Origin: an uncultured Lachnospiraceae bacterium
Lineage (GTDB): Bacteria; Bacillota; Clostridia; Lachnospirales; Lachnospiraceae
Direction: 5' to 3'
Assembly (NCBI GenBank): GCA_910588955.1
Contig: CAJURQ010000009.1
Span: 1 to 64,000, forward strand
DNA length: 64,000 nt
Position 1 is the stretch's first letter, and each line of letters opens with the position of its first letter. Below the pieces are notes generated by a model. It was not told the origin of the DNA, did not search any database, and was given only the letters and a program-made list of their open reading frames with translations. Shown piece after piece: positions 34,041 through 42,151 of the stretch. Position numbers and translations under genes: made by a program.

Positions 34041-35095
34041 CACAATTCGTTATAGAGATAATCCCCGTCCTCGCCGAGATACACATAGGTTTCCAGATTG
34101 TCATACTGCGACAGGTCGGGAAAAGCGATTTCCGAGTTTCGGATATCGTCCTCCTCGATCAGTTCCCTTGCGGCAACGTTCGGGGTGGAGTAGGTGATAT
34201 ATTCAAAGTTCATCAGAGCAATATCTTCGCGGCACATAAAATCAATGAATTTTTCTGCGTTTTCCTTGTTGGGGGCATTTTTCAAAATCACCCACGAATC
34301 GATCCAGACGTTCGTCCCTTCTTCCGGTATCACATACACCAGATCGGGATTTTCTTTCTGGGTATAAATCGCCTCGCCGGAATAGATCACGCCGATGGCA
34401 GCTTCCCCGCCAATCATTTTGTCCCTCACCTGATCGACCACATATGCCTGCACGAGCGGCTTCTGTTCAATCAGCAGGTTTTTTGCCGCTTCCAGTTCTC
34501 CGGCGTCCAGTGTGTTCATGGAATTACCGTTGAGCTTTTCGGCGACCATGAAGGCGTCGCGCACGGAATCCTGCATCAAGATATTGTCCGCATACTTTTC
34601 ATCCCAGAGCTGTTCCCAGCGGGTGATCGGTTCCTCCACCATAGTCTGGTTGTAGAGGATTCCGACGGTTCCCCAGCAGTAGGGAATGGCGTATTTGTTT
34701 TCGGGGTCGAAACCTCTGGACTGTTCATAGTACTGCGCGCCAATATTTTTTTTCGCGTTGGGCATGTGATCGTAGTTAATTTCCGACAGCATTCCATTCT
34801 GGATCATACGGCTGATCATGTAGTCGGAGGGGCAGGCGATATCGTAAGCGACAGCGCCGGATTCCACCTTCGGGTACATGCTTTCGTTTGTCTCAAATTC
34901 GTCGTAGATAACCTTGATGCCGCTCTCTTCCTCAAACATGCGGATGGTTTCGGGATCGATGTATTCGCCCCAGTTATAGACAATAACCTGTCCATTTACG
35001 CCGTTGTCGGAGGCGCAGCCGCACAGTGCGGCGGATATAAGCAGCGCCAGCACGGCGACAGTCTGTCTGATATGATAATTTTGGTGCTTTTTCAT
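34019..35095 (-). CDS. potD: Spermidine/putrescine-binding lipoprotein
   Basis: A 358-residue extracellular lipoprotein that captures polyamines for the PotABC importer. The lipobox is LCGC near residue 27. VYNWGEYIDPETIRMFEEE is the classic PotD/PotF N-terminus. ACPSDYMISRMIQNGML, YCWGTVGILYNQ and EEGTNVWIDSWVILKNAPN follow in family order, including the aromatic and acidic residues that cup the amine. The start at 35095 (MKKHQ) has TGGAGAAG just upstream; the ORF extends to 35110. It is the last gene of the minus-strand operon. Confidence 0.95.
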   Translation of the reverse strand: MKKHQNYHIRQTVAVLALLISAALCGCASDNGVNGQVIVYNWGEYIDPETIRMFEEESGIKVIYDEFETNESMYPKVESGAVAYDIACPSDYMISRMIQNGMLSEINYDHMPNAKKNIGAQYYEQSRGFDPENKYAIPYCWGTVGILYNQTMVEEPITRWEQLWDEKYADNILMQDSVRDAFMVAEKLNGNSMNTLDAGELEAAKNLLIEQKPLVQAYVVDQVRDKMIGGEAAIGVIYSGEAIYTQKENPDLVYVIPEEGTNVWIDSWVILKNAPNKENAEKFIDFMCREDIALMNFEYITYSTPNVAARELIEEDDIRNSEIAFPDLSQYDNLETYVYLGEDGDYLYNELWKEVKAY

Positions 35096-35157
35096 AGTCT
35101 TCTCCATCAATTAGGCAGTTGTGTCGATATATCTGTTTGTTTTCAAATGGTTTGTAA

Positions 35158-35934
35158 TTAATCGGTTTTCTTTTTATCTGCAGGCGACAGGTTGACTAAA
35201 ACAAGCAGCGTCAAAACCGTCACAAAGATGAGCGACGAGAGCGCGTACATCTCCGGCTTGATGCCCTTTTTGATCTCTGTGTAAATCTTCGTGGAAAGCG
35301 TGTCCACGCCGACGCCCTTGGTGAAATGGGTGATGATGAAATCGTCCAAAGACATCGTAAACGCCATCAGGAATCCGGAGAGGATACCCGGCAGTAAATC
35401 GGGAAACACCACCTTGAAAAATGCATATAAGGGGGAGGAACCCAGATCGAGCGCCGCCTCATAGGTGCTGACGTTCAACTGTTTCATGCGGGGCATCACG
35501 CTCAAAATCACATAGGGAATGTTGAAGGTAATGTGGGACAGCAGAATGGTCCCCATACCAAACCGGATTCCCAGACTGATATAGAGCAGCATCAGGGAAA
35601 TGCCGGTGACAATATCGGCGTTCAGCATGGGAATATTCGTGATTCCCATCAGGATTGACTTCGCCCTGCGCTTCATGCCGTTCATGGCGATGCATGCCAC
35701 CGTTCCGATCACCGTGGCGATCAGGGAGGAGGCAAGCGCAATGAGCAGCGTGTTAAACAGCGCCCGCAGAATCTCTTCATTCTGGAACAGGGCGATATAC
35801 CATTTGAAGGTAAAGCCGCCCCACTTCGCCCGGGTTTTGCTCTCGTTGAAGGACAGCACCATCAGAATGCCGATGGGGGCGTACAGAAAAAGGATAATCA
35901 GCGCTATGTAAATTCTCTTTGCAATGGTTTTCAT
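35158..35934 (-). CDS. potC: Spermidine/putrescine ABC permease PotC
   Basis: A 258-residue permease with about six membrane helices. The first helix is YIALIILFLYAPIGILMV. The coupling loop EAALDLGSSPLYAFFKVVFP matches the EAA motif contacting PotA. SLDDFIITHFTKGVG is a PotC hallmark. Its start overlaps the stop of potB by 4 nt, so the two are translationally coupled. It should form the channel with PotB for polyamine import. Confidence 0.93.
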   Translation of the reverse strand: MKTIAKRIYIALIILFLYAPIGILMVLSFNESKTRAKWGGFTFKWYIALFQNEEILRALFNTLLIALASSLIATVIGTVACIAMNGMKRRAKSILMGITNIPMLNADIVTGISLMLLYISLGIRFGMGTILLSHITFNIPYVILSVMPRMKQLNVSTYEAALDLGSSPLYAFFKVVFPDLLPGILSGFLMAFTMSLDDFIITHFTKGVGVDTLSTKIYTEIKKGIKPEMYALSSLIFVTVLTLLVLVNLSPADKKKTD

Positions 35935-36749
35935 AGCATGGATCCCTCCCCGTCTTTATCGAAAATAGCGGATAAAACCATGTTGATCAAAATAAATATC
36001 ATAAGCACCATAGACAGTCCGCTGCCCAGATGCCAGTTGGACGTGCGGGTAAATTCCTGTTCGATGACATCGCCGATGAGGAGCAGCTTTCCGCCGCCAA
36101 GCAACGCACTGATGACAAAGGTGGTCAGCGCCGGGATAAATACCATGGTGATGCCGCTGATGATACCGGGTACGGAGAGCGGCAGAATGATGCGGACGAA
36201 AGTATAAATATTGTTGGCGCCTAAATCGTGGGCGGCGTTTATCACGTTGATATCAATCTTAGCCAGCGCGTTATACAAAGGCAGCACCATAAAAGGTAGG
36301 AAATTGTATACCATGCCGAGGATGATCGCCGCGGGTGTGTTGATGATCTTTAAAGCTGGCAGATGCAGGAAGGAGAGCAGGTGGTTGATGACGCCGTTTT
36401 TCTCCAAAAGTGTCTGCCACGCGAGGGTGCGCAGCAGGAAATTCATCCACATGGGCAGAATAAAGATCAGTATGATAAAGTTGTGCCGTTTTACCTGCAC
36501 CCTTGCGAGAATCATTGCCAGTGGATAAGCGAGCAAAAAGCAGACCAGCGTGCTGACAAGGGAGAGCAGGAGCGAAACCCGAAGCGCTTTCGCGTGTCCC
36601 GCCGAGGCGATCGCTGTGATGTTGTCGAGGGTGAAGGAGCCAGTCGTGTCGGTCAGCCCGTAGTAGAGAATCATGCCGAGGGGCACGATAATAAATATCA
36701 CGGACCAGAAAATATAAGGCGCAGAGAGCCATTTGTTTTTAGATGTCAA
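35931..36749 (-). CDS. potB: Spermidine/putrescine ABC permease PotB
   Basis: A 272-residue permease with about six membrane helices. The N-terminal helix is APYIFWSVIFIIVPLGMIL. The EAA-type loop is NAAHDLGANNIYTFVRIILP. The start codon is TTG at 36749, with GAGGAGG 9 nt upstream inside the end of potA; the two genes overlap by 11 nt. It pairs with PotC as the transmembrane channel. Confidence 0.93.
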   Translation of the reverse strand: MTSKNKWLSAPYIFWSVIFIIVPLGMILYYGLTDTTGSFTLDNITAIASAGHAKALRVSLLLSLVSTLVCFLLAYPLAMILARVQVKRHNFIILIFILPMWMNFLLRTLAWQTLLEKNGVINHLLSFLHLPALKIINTPAAIILGMVYNFLPFMVLPLYNALAKIDINVINAAHDLGANNIYTFVRIILPLSVPGIISGITMVFIPALTTFVISALLGGGKLLLIGDVIEQEFTRTSNWHLGSGLSMVLMIFILINMVLSAIFDKDGEGSML

Positions 36750-37812
36750 TGATTACCGCCTCCTCGTCTTCAGATTCCGGTTTGTTCATAATCTGGATAT
36801 TGAAAGGGTCTACCCGGATGCCTACTTCCTTGCCGATAGGGAACAGGGTAGTAGACTGCACCAGCCATTCAAAGCCGCATGCCTGAACTTCCATTTCATA
36901 GTGGACGCCCTTAAAGATCAAGTGGCTTACAACGCCCTGAATGATTCCTTCTTGCGGTTCTACGAGAATCACATCCTCCGGGCGGATGACCACGTCCACG
37001 GGACGGTTTGTTCCGAATCCCGTATCTACACAGGCAAAGCGGGTGCCGAGGATGTCAACTAGTTTATCCTCGATCATGGTTGCGGGGATGATGTTGCTGT
37101 CCCCGATAAAGTCCGCTACGAACGCGTTTTCCGGCTCGTTGTAGATGGACTCTGGGCTTCCGATCTGCTGGATATAGCCTTGGTTCATGACCACGATGGT
37201 GTCAGACATGGTGAGCGCCTCCTCCTGATCGTGGGTGACGTAGACAAAGGTGATGCCCAACTCGTTTTTCATGCGGATCAGCTCGTACTGCATTTCCTGA
37301 CGCAGTTTTAAGTCGAGGGCGCCCAGCGGCTCGTCCAGAAGAAGAACCTTCGGCTCGTTGACGATGGCGCGGGCGATGGCAATCCGCTGCTGCTGACCGC
37401 CGCTCAAGGAGTCAGGCATACGGTGTTCGTAGCCGTCCAGATTCACCAGTTTCAGCGCGTAACGGATCTTGTCGTCTATGTAGCTTTTGGACTTTTTCTT
37501 AATCTTCAAACCAAACGCAATGTTTTCCGCGATCGTCATATGGGTAAAAAGCGCGTATTTCTGGAAAACCGTGTTTAACGGTCTTTTATTCGGCGGAATC
37601 TGTGTGATGTCCTGTCCGTCGAAAACCACCCGCCCCTTGTCGGGATTCGTGAAGCCGCCAAGAATGCGCAGCGTCGTAGTCTTGCCGCAGCCGCTCGGAC
37701 CGAGCAGTGTGACAAACTCATTCTCGTGGATGTTCAGGTTCAATTCGTCCAGAACCATCTGTCCGTCAAAGGCTTTAGATATGTCAATCAGTTGAATCAG
37801 TTCTTTCTCCAT
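36739..37812 (-). CDS. potA: Spermidine/putrescine ABC ATPase PotA
   Basis: A 357-residue ATPase of the polyamine importer. Walker A is GPSGCGKTTTLR, the signature LSGGQQQR, Walker B LLLDEPLGALD, and the H-loop VYVTHDQEEAL. The C-terminal TOBE-like regulatory domain (about 275-357) includes RPEDVILVEPQEG. The start at 37812 follows GGAGGA by 8 nt; the longer frame to 37869 overlaps the regulator gene and lacks an RBS. Gene order regulator-potA-potB-potC-potD is the usual clostridial layout. Confidence 0.95.
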   Translation of the reverse strand: MEKELIQLIDISKAFDGQMVLDELNLNIHENEFVTLLGPSGCGKTTTLRILGGFTNPDKGRVVFDGQDITQIPPNKRPLNTVFQKYALFTHMTIAENIAFGLKIKKKSKSYIDDKIRYALKLVNLDGYEHRMPDSLSGGQQQRIAIARAIVNEPKVLLLDEPLGALDLKLRQEMQYELIRMKNELGITFVYVTHDQEEALTMSDTIVVMNQGYIQQIGSPESIYNEPENAFVADFIGDSNIIPATMIEDKLVDILGTRFACVDTGFGTNRPVDVVIRPEDVILVEPQEGIIQGVVSHLIFKGVHYEMEVQACGFEWLVQSTTLFPIGKEVGIRVDPFNIQIMNKPESEDEEAVIIDI

Positions 37813-37841
37813 GAGAGTTGTTCCTCCGGTATCATATGTGT

Positions 37842-38402
37842 TTAGAAGTTCGGCGGTGTGCTGATCCATAAAAAGACAGCGCCGCTTTTGCCGTTCGCTT
37901 TAATGTAATGCTCCGAGTCAGGGGTGAAGTAAAAAGCGTCCCCCTTGGAAGCCTTGATACTGCGGTTTCCGACGATAATGGTAATGGAGCCGGAGAGCAC
38001 GTAGCCGAATTCCTCGCCCTCGTGGGGCAGGTCGGGATAGGTGGAGCCGTCCTTTTCCAGTGTGACGCGGATTGGTTCCATCTTGTTTTTCTGGGCGTTG
38101 GGGATGATCCACTCTATTTTATTGTGCAGTTCTGTGTCGATCTTTTCAAAGAAGTCATCCCTGCCAAAGACGATCTGTTCATCCCCGGCGTCGTTAAAAA
38201 AATCTTTCAGGCTGGTGCCGAGACACTGCAAAATATCTACCAGCGTGGCGATGGAAGGTGAAGTCAGGTCGTTCTCCAACTGGCTGATAAATCCCTTCGA
38301 CAGTTCGCAGCGGTCCGCAAGCTCCTCCTGTGTCAGTCCCTTTTTGTTGCGCAGTTCCTTAATTTTATTGCCCAGATCCATCCGGGCGGAAGTGTTGTCC
38401 AT
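37842..38402 (-). CDS. XRE-cupin regulator of the pot operon
   Basis: A 186-residue regulator. An N-terminal HTH_XRE domain (LGNKIKELRNKKGLTQEELA, then CELSKGFISQLEN) binds DNA. A C-terminal cupin of about 70 residues (LPHEGEEFGYVLSGSITIIV, then GDAFYFTPDSEHYIKA) should sense a small molecule. The layout matches PuuR-like regulators, which respond to polyamines. Being first in the pot operon, it probably controls both itself and the importer through the palindrome in its leader. Start 38402 has GGGGGA 5 nt upstream; ATG 38414 has none. Confidence 0.88.
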   Translation of the reverse strand: MDNTSARMDLGNKIKELRNKKGLTQEELADRCELSKGFISQLENDLTSPSIATLVDILQCLGTSLKDFFNDAGDEQIVFGRDDFFEKIDTELHNKIEWIIPNAQKNKMEPIRVTLEKDGSTYPDLPHEGEEFGYVLSGSITIIVGNRSIKASKGDAFYFTPDSEHYIKANGKSGAVFLWISTPPNF

Positions 38403-38443
38403 GATGTCCCCCATGTCTCAAGTCTGTTTTAATTCAGTAAAAA

Positions 38444-38458
38444 TAAACTAAAAGTTTA
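38444..38458. promoter_or_regulatory. Perfect palindrome TAAACT-N3-AGTTTA, candidate operator
   Basis: TAAACT (38444-38449), AAA, AGTTTA (38453-38458). A second looser pair, GTTTA/TAAAC, adjoins it at about 38454-38470. Both lie in the transcribed leader downstream of the strong minus-strand promoter, where a bound XRE protein would block transcription of its own operon. Confidence 0.65.
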
Positions 38459-38484
38459 CTAAAACTAAACATGCACTGAAATCC

Positions 38485-38512
38485 ATTATACTAGATTACT
38501 TATGTATGTCAA
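38485..38512 (-). promoter_or_regulatory. Consensus promoter of the regulator-potABCD operon
   Basis: On the minus strand, TTGACA (38512-38507), 16 bp, TATAAT (38490-38485). Both hexamers are perfect. The operator-like palindrome lies about 27-46 bp downstream of the -10. Confidence 0.85.
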
Positions 38513-38570
38513 TGGGAAAATGCAAAACGGATACAGTTTTTTTAAAAAGGCAGGAATCCGAAGAAAAGGA

Positions 38571-38599
38571 TTAACAAGTCTTGGAATTTATGGTAAAAT
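38571..38599 (+). promoter_or_regulatory. Promoter of the lactonase-like gene
   Basis: TTAACA (38571-38576), 17 bp, TAAAAT (38594-38599), about 60 bp before the ATG at 38659. Confidence 0.65.
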
Positions 38600-38658
38600 T
38601 CTGCTAAAGGCAGAGGCGTTCGACGCTGAAAATAACGTGCCGAATATGGAGGAACAGG

Positions 38659-39720
38659 ATGAGTCAGGATAAATATGTGGCGTATGTGTCTACTTACACG
38701 ACGGCGAAGGAAGATAACTACGGCATCAAGATTTATGATGTGGATATGCAAAACGGCAGGATGACGGAGAAGAATCAGGTGGAGATCACGAACTCTTCGT
38801 ACATCACCATCTCCCACAACGAAAAGTATCTCTACTCCATCACGGATTTCGGTGTGGAGGCGTACAAGATTTTACCCGGCGGTGATCTGGAAGTGATCAA
38901 TCAGGGATCGATCAACGGCATGAGGGGCTGTTATCTGTCCACAGACTACGAGGATAAGCTTCTTTTTGTAGGCGGTTATCACGACGGAAAAATAACGGTG
39001 CTGCGTCTGAGGGAGGACGGCGGGATCGGGGAGATCACGGACGAGGTTTATCACAAGGGGCTTGGCAGTATCGCGGAGCGAAATTTCAGACCTCACGTGA
39101 ACTGCGTGAAGATGACGAGAGACAACCATTATTTGTGCGCTGCCGATCTGGGGCTTGATCACGTGAATGTATACCGGGTGGATCACGAGAGAGGGAAATT
39201 AAAGCCCATTGACATGATCCACAGTGAGCAGGAGTCCGCGCCCCGGCATCTAAAATTTTCACAGGACGGACATATTCTCTATATTGTACACGAACTAAAA
39301 AATTACATTGAAGTGTATACTTACGAAGAAAAGAACGGCATCCCGGAATTTGAGAAAATACAGACAATCTCCACGCTGAATGACTATCATGCGGGCGGTT
39401 CCGCGGCGAGTGCGCTCAACATTTCCGAGGACTTTAAGTATGTGGTAAGCTCCAATGCCGGGGATAACAGCGCGACGATCTACAAGGTTGATCAGAAGAC
39501 GGGAATGCTGTCCAAGATTTTGTGCCTGCCCATCAGCGGGGATTATCCGAAGGACGCAAATTTGTTCCCGGATAACAGGCATCTCGTTTCCCTGAACCAT
39601 GAGTCGGACACCATGACATTCTTTAACGTGGACTTAAAGAACGGGCTTCTTGTCATGAACGGCAGGGAGATCAAGGTGGAGCAGCCAAACTGCATCATTT
39701 TCCATAAATTAAAGGCGTAA
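38659..39720 (+). CDS. Lactonase-family beta-propeller protein
   Basis: A 353-residue cytosolic seven-bladed propeller of the 6-phosphogluconolactonase/YbhE-like family (PF10282). Recurrent blade motifs are ITNSSYITISHNEKYLY, GHILYIVHELKN and SEDFKYVVSSNAGDNSATIY. FRPHVNCVKMTRDNHYLCAADLG covers the family's substrate-side histidine and asparagine. It may hydrolyse 6-phosphogluconolactone in the oxidative pentose phosphate route, but no zwf or gnd is near, so another lactone is possible. GGAGGAA precedes the ATG. It has its own promoter and ends 73 nt before spoIVA. Confidence 0.8.
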   Translation: MSQDKYVAYVSTYTTAKEDNYGIKIYDVDMQNGRMTEKNQVEITNSSYITISHNEKYLYSITDFGVEAYKILPGGDLEVINQGSINGMRGCYLSTDYEDKLLFVGGYHDGKITVLRLREDGGIGEITDEVYHKGLGSIAERNFRPHVNCVKMTRDNHYLCAADLGLDHVNVYRVDHERGKLKPIDMIHSEQESAPRHLKFSQDGHILYIVHELKNYIEVYTYEEKNGIPEFEKIQTISTLNDYHAGGSAASALNISEDFKYVVSSNAGDNSATIYKVDQKTGMLSKILCLPISGDYPKDANLFPDNRHLVSLNHESDTMTFFNVDLKNGLLVMNGREIKVEQPNCIIFHKLKA

Positions 39721-39736
39721 AGAGTGAGACTTTGCC

Positions 39737-39765
39737 GTATAAAACCGAATCCTTCTGCATATACA
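39737..39765 (+). promoter_or_regulatory. Possible SigE promoter of spoIVA
   Basis: GTATAAA (39737-39743), about 13 bp, GCATATACA (39757-39765). Both elements resemble the mother-cell SigE consensus, and spoIVA is a SigE gene in Bacillus and Clostridia. The ATG at 39794 lies 28 bp downstream with AGGAGG before it. Confidence 0.55.
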
Positions 39766-39793
39766 TTTACCAGTATAAGCAGGAGGATTTTTT

Positions 39794-41281
39794 ATGGATA
39801 TATTACAGAATAGTACATATGACCTGTATAAAGATATACAGCGCAGAACGGGGGGAGAAATCTACCTTGGCGTGGTGGGACCTGTCAGGACGGGAAAATC
39901 TACTTTTATTAAACGGTTTATGAACCTTTTGGTGCTTCCCTACATAGAGGATGAGCATGAGCGGGAGCGGGCGCAGGATGAAATGCCCCAGAGCGCGGGC
40001 GGAAAGACCATCACCACCACAGAGCCGAAGTTTATACCCAAGGAGGCGGCGCATGTAAAGCTGGGTGCGGATATCGACGTGAAAGTGCGTCTGGTGGACT
40101 GCGTGGGCTATATGGTTGACGGCGCAGCCGGGCATATGGAGAAGGAAGAGGAGCGCATGGTCAAGACGCCGTGGTCAGTGGAGGAGATTCCGTTCACAAA
40201 GGCGGCGGAGATCGGCACCAGAAAGGTGATACGGGATCATTCCACGATCGGAATTGTGGTGACCTGCGACGGATCTTTCGGTGAACTGTCGAGGGAGAGC
40301 TTTCTGGAGGCGGAGGAGCGGACGATCAAAGAGCTGCAGGCGCTTGGGAAACCGTACATTGTGCTCTTAAACTCCGAAAAGCCTTACGCTGAGGAGACGA
40401 GAAACCTTGCCGATGAGATCAGCGAAAAGTATCAGGTGACGGTTATGCCTATCAACTGCGAGCAGTTGAAAAAAGAGGATATCAACCACATTATGGAAAA
40501 TATTCTCTATGAGTTTCCGCTCACCATGATCGAGTTTTATATGCCGAAGTGGGTGGAGATGCTGCCCTGTGACCACAAGATGAAAAAGGATATCATTGCG
40601 CAGCTTAAAACACTGATGAACGATCTGAATCATATTCGTGACATCACGGCGGACCGTTTTATGGTGGAGAGCGCGTATATTAAGAAGTGCAAGCTGGATG
40701 GCATCAACATGTCTGACGGCAGCGTGCGGATCATTCTTGATGTGGACGACGCTTACTATTATGAGATGTTGAGCGATCTGGTAGGGGAGTCCATAGAGAG
40801 CGAGTACCAGCTTCTCGCTACCCTGCGGGAGATGGCGAAGATGAAACGGGAGTACGTGAAGGTGCTGCACGCGCTGGAGGCGGTGCGCTACAAGGGCTAC
40901 GGCGTGGTGATGCCCGACCGCGAGGAGATTGTGCTGGAGAAGCCGGAACTCATCAAGCAGGGCAATAAATTCGGCGTGAAGATCAAGGCGGAAAGCCCCA
41001 GCATACACATGATCAAGGCGAGCATAGAGACGGAGATCTCGCCGATCGTTGGGACGGAGGAGCAGGCGCGGGATCTAATTCAGTTTATCTCCGATGCCGA
41101 TACCGGCGAGGAGGGCATCTGGGCGACGAATATCTTCGGCAAGACTGTGGAACAGCTTGTCAACGACGGTATCACCGGCAAACTTTCCATGATCAACGAG
41201 GAGAGCCAGATCAAACTTCAGGAGACCATGCAGAAGATCGTCAACGATTGCAACGGGGGAATGGTTTGCATTATCATTTAA
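39794..41281 (+). CDS. spoIVA: Stage IV sporulation protein A
   Basis: A 495-residue ATPase that polymerises on the forespore surface to form the base of the spore coat. Walker A is GPVRTGKSTF near 29-38. The TRAFAC-type switch region contains AGGKTITTTEPKFIP and VDCVGYMVDGAAGH. The C-terminus ends NGGMVCIII, matching the conserved hydrophobic tail needed to anchor through SpoVM. Length and order of motifs are normal. It shows that the organism makes endospores. A structured RNA element begins at its stop codon. Confidence 0.97.
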   Translation: MDILQNSTYDLYKDIQRRTGGEIYLGVVGPVRTGKSTFIKRFMNLLVLPYIEDEHERERAQDEMPQSAGGKTITTTEPKFIPKEAAHVKLGADIDVKVRLVDCVGYMVDGAAGHMEKEEERMVKTPWSVEEIPFTKAAEIGTRKVIRDHSTIGIVVTCDGSFGELSRESFLEAEERTIKELQALGKPYIVLLNSEKPYAEETRNLADEISEKYQVTVMPINCEQLKKEDINHIMENILYEFPLTMIEFYMPKWVEMLPCDHKMKKDIIAQLKTLMNDLNHIRDITADRFMVESAYIKKCKLDGINMSDGSVRIILDVDDAYYYEMLSDLVGESIESEYQLLATLREMAKMKREYVKVLHALEAVRYKGYGVVMPDREEIVLEKPELIKQGNKFGVKIKAESPSIHMIKASIETEISPIVGTEEQARDLIQFISDADTGEEGIWATNIFGKTVEQLVNDGITGKLSMINEESQIKLQETMQKIVNDCNGGMVCIII

Positions 41282-41440
41282 CAACTCAGCCAGAGGATTA
41301 TTTGGGCGGCAAATCATGCTTGCATGAATTTGACGAACGGATAATCCTCTGAGGGAGCGCCCGCTGATGAGCAAAAATGAGCCGTGAAACGGCGGAGAGC
41401 GTCGAAGACGCGGTTTTGCGAATGGGAGAGGCTGAGTTGT
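41281..41440 (+). ncRNA. Candidate structured RNA closed by an 11-bp helix
   Basis: ACAACTCAGCC (41281-41291) is fully complementary to GGCTGAGTTGT (41430-41440), closing a 160-nt domain. Inside, CAGAGGATTAT (41291-41301) pairs with ATAATCCTCTG (41341-41351). That arm contains CATG/CATG (about 41315-41326). GGGCG in its loop (41304-41308) can pair with CGCCC outside it (41358-41362), a pseudoknot. Two more hairpins are GCCGT-GAA-ACGGC (41381-41393) and GCGTC-GAA-GACGC (41399-41411). No T-run follows, so it is not a simple terminator. It may belong to a known clostridial RNA class; I cannot name it securely. Confidence 0.7.
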
Positions 41441-41454
41441 GGCGTGTTGTGAAT

Positions 41455-41484
41455 TTGACAGGTTTTCGGGGAGTATGTTATTTT
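41455..41484 (+). promoter_or_regulatory. Promoter of the YczE-like gene
   Basis: TTGACA (41455-41460), 18 bp, TATTTT (41479-41484). It starts 15 nt after the structured RNA, so the downstream genes need not depend on spoIVA transcription. Confidence 0.65.
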
Positions 41485-41521
41485 AAAAGACAACGAGTTT
41501 TTTTAAGGAGAGGTACAAAAG

Positions 41522-42151
41522 ATGCAGGAGCGTACAAGAAGAATTTTGATGACAATATGCGGTGTGCTGATCTGCGGGTTCAGCGTCGGGATGTTCAATT
41601 TCTCGGCGCTGGGTCTTGACCCGTTTCAGGTCTTTACACATGGTATTTTTATGATTCTGCCGGAGGGCGCGCCGGGATTTGGCACGGTGTACGCGGCGAT
41701 CAATCTGCTGATGCTTGTCGCGATTTTTCTGGCGGACAAAAAGAAGATCGGTCTTGGAACGGTGATCAACATTTTTCTGCTGGGCTATGTGGTGGAGTAT
41801 TCCTCCCTGCTCTTTGAGACACTGATTCCGGAACCGTCTTTTGTTGTGCGGTTTGTGTTTTTGATTCTCGGCATTGTGATTATGTGCTTTTCCTCCGCCC
41901 TCTATTTTACGGCAGATATGGGCGTGTCCACCTATGACGCGGTGTCTTTGATCTTGTCGGAAAAGAAGAAGTGGAAATTCCAGATCTGCCGGATATCGTC
42001 GGATTTATTCTGCACTATTGTGGGTTTTGCTTTCGGGGCGACGGTGGGGATTGGCACGGTGGTGACGGCGTTCTTTATGGGGCCGCTGATTGCGTTCTTT
42101 AACAGGACGGTGGCGGAGCCGATACGGTATGGGAGGAACAGGGGCAGATGA
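41522..42151 (+). CDS. YczE/YitT-like membrane protein
   Basis: A 209-residue integral membrane protein with about five helices. The N-terminal segment (GVLICGFSVGMFNFSALGLDPF) and ADMGVSTYDAVSLIL match the YczE/DUF6198 group, related to YitT. Both repeats place a G-x-D/T-polar pair inside the membrane, as in small transporters. No substrate is known. AAGGAGAGG precedes the ATG. The stop overlaps the start of the next gene by 4 nt, so translation is coupled. Confidence 0.82.
   Translation: MQERTRRILMTICGVLICGFSVGMFNFSALGLDPFQVFTHGIFMILPEGAPGFGTVYAAINLLMLVAIFLADKKKIGLGTVINIFLLGYVVEYSSLLFETLIPEPSFVVRFVFLILGIVIMCFSSALYFTADMGVSTYDAVSLILSEKKKWKFQICRISSDLFCTIVGFAFGATVGIGTVVTAFFMGPLIAFFNRTVAEPIRYGRNRGR

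Noticed and set aside
41364..41393. Hammerhead-like CTGATGAG followed by GAAAC
   Set aside because: The intervening bases do not give a proper stem II (only about two pairs), and GAAAC is better explained as the loop and arm of the GCCGT/ACGGC hairpin.
41377..41619. 80-codon frame across the structured RNA and promoter
   Set aside because: It runs through RNA helices and the TTGACA promoter and overlaps the YczE-like gene in another frame; no RBS.
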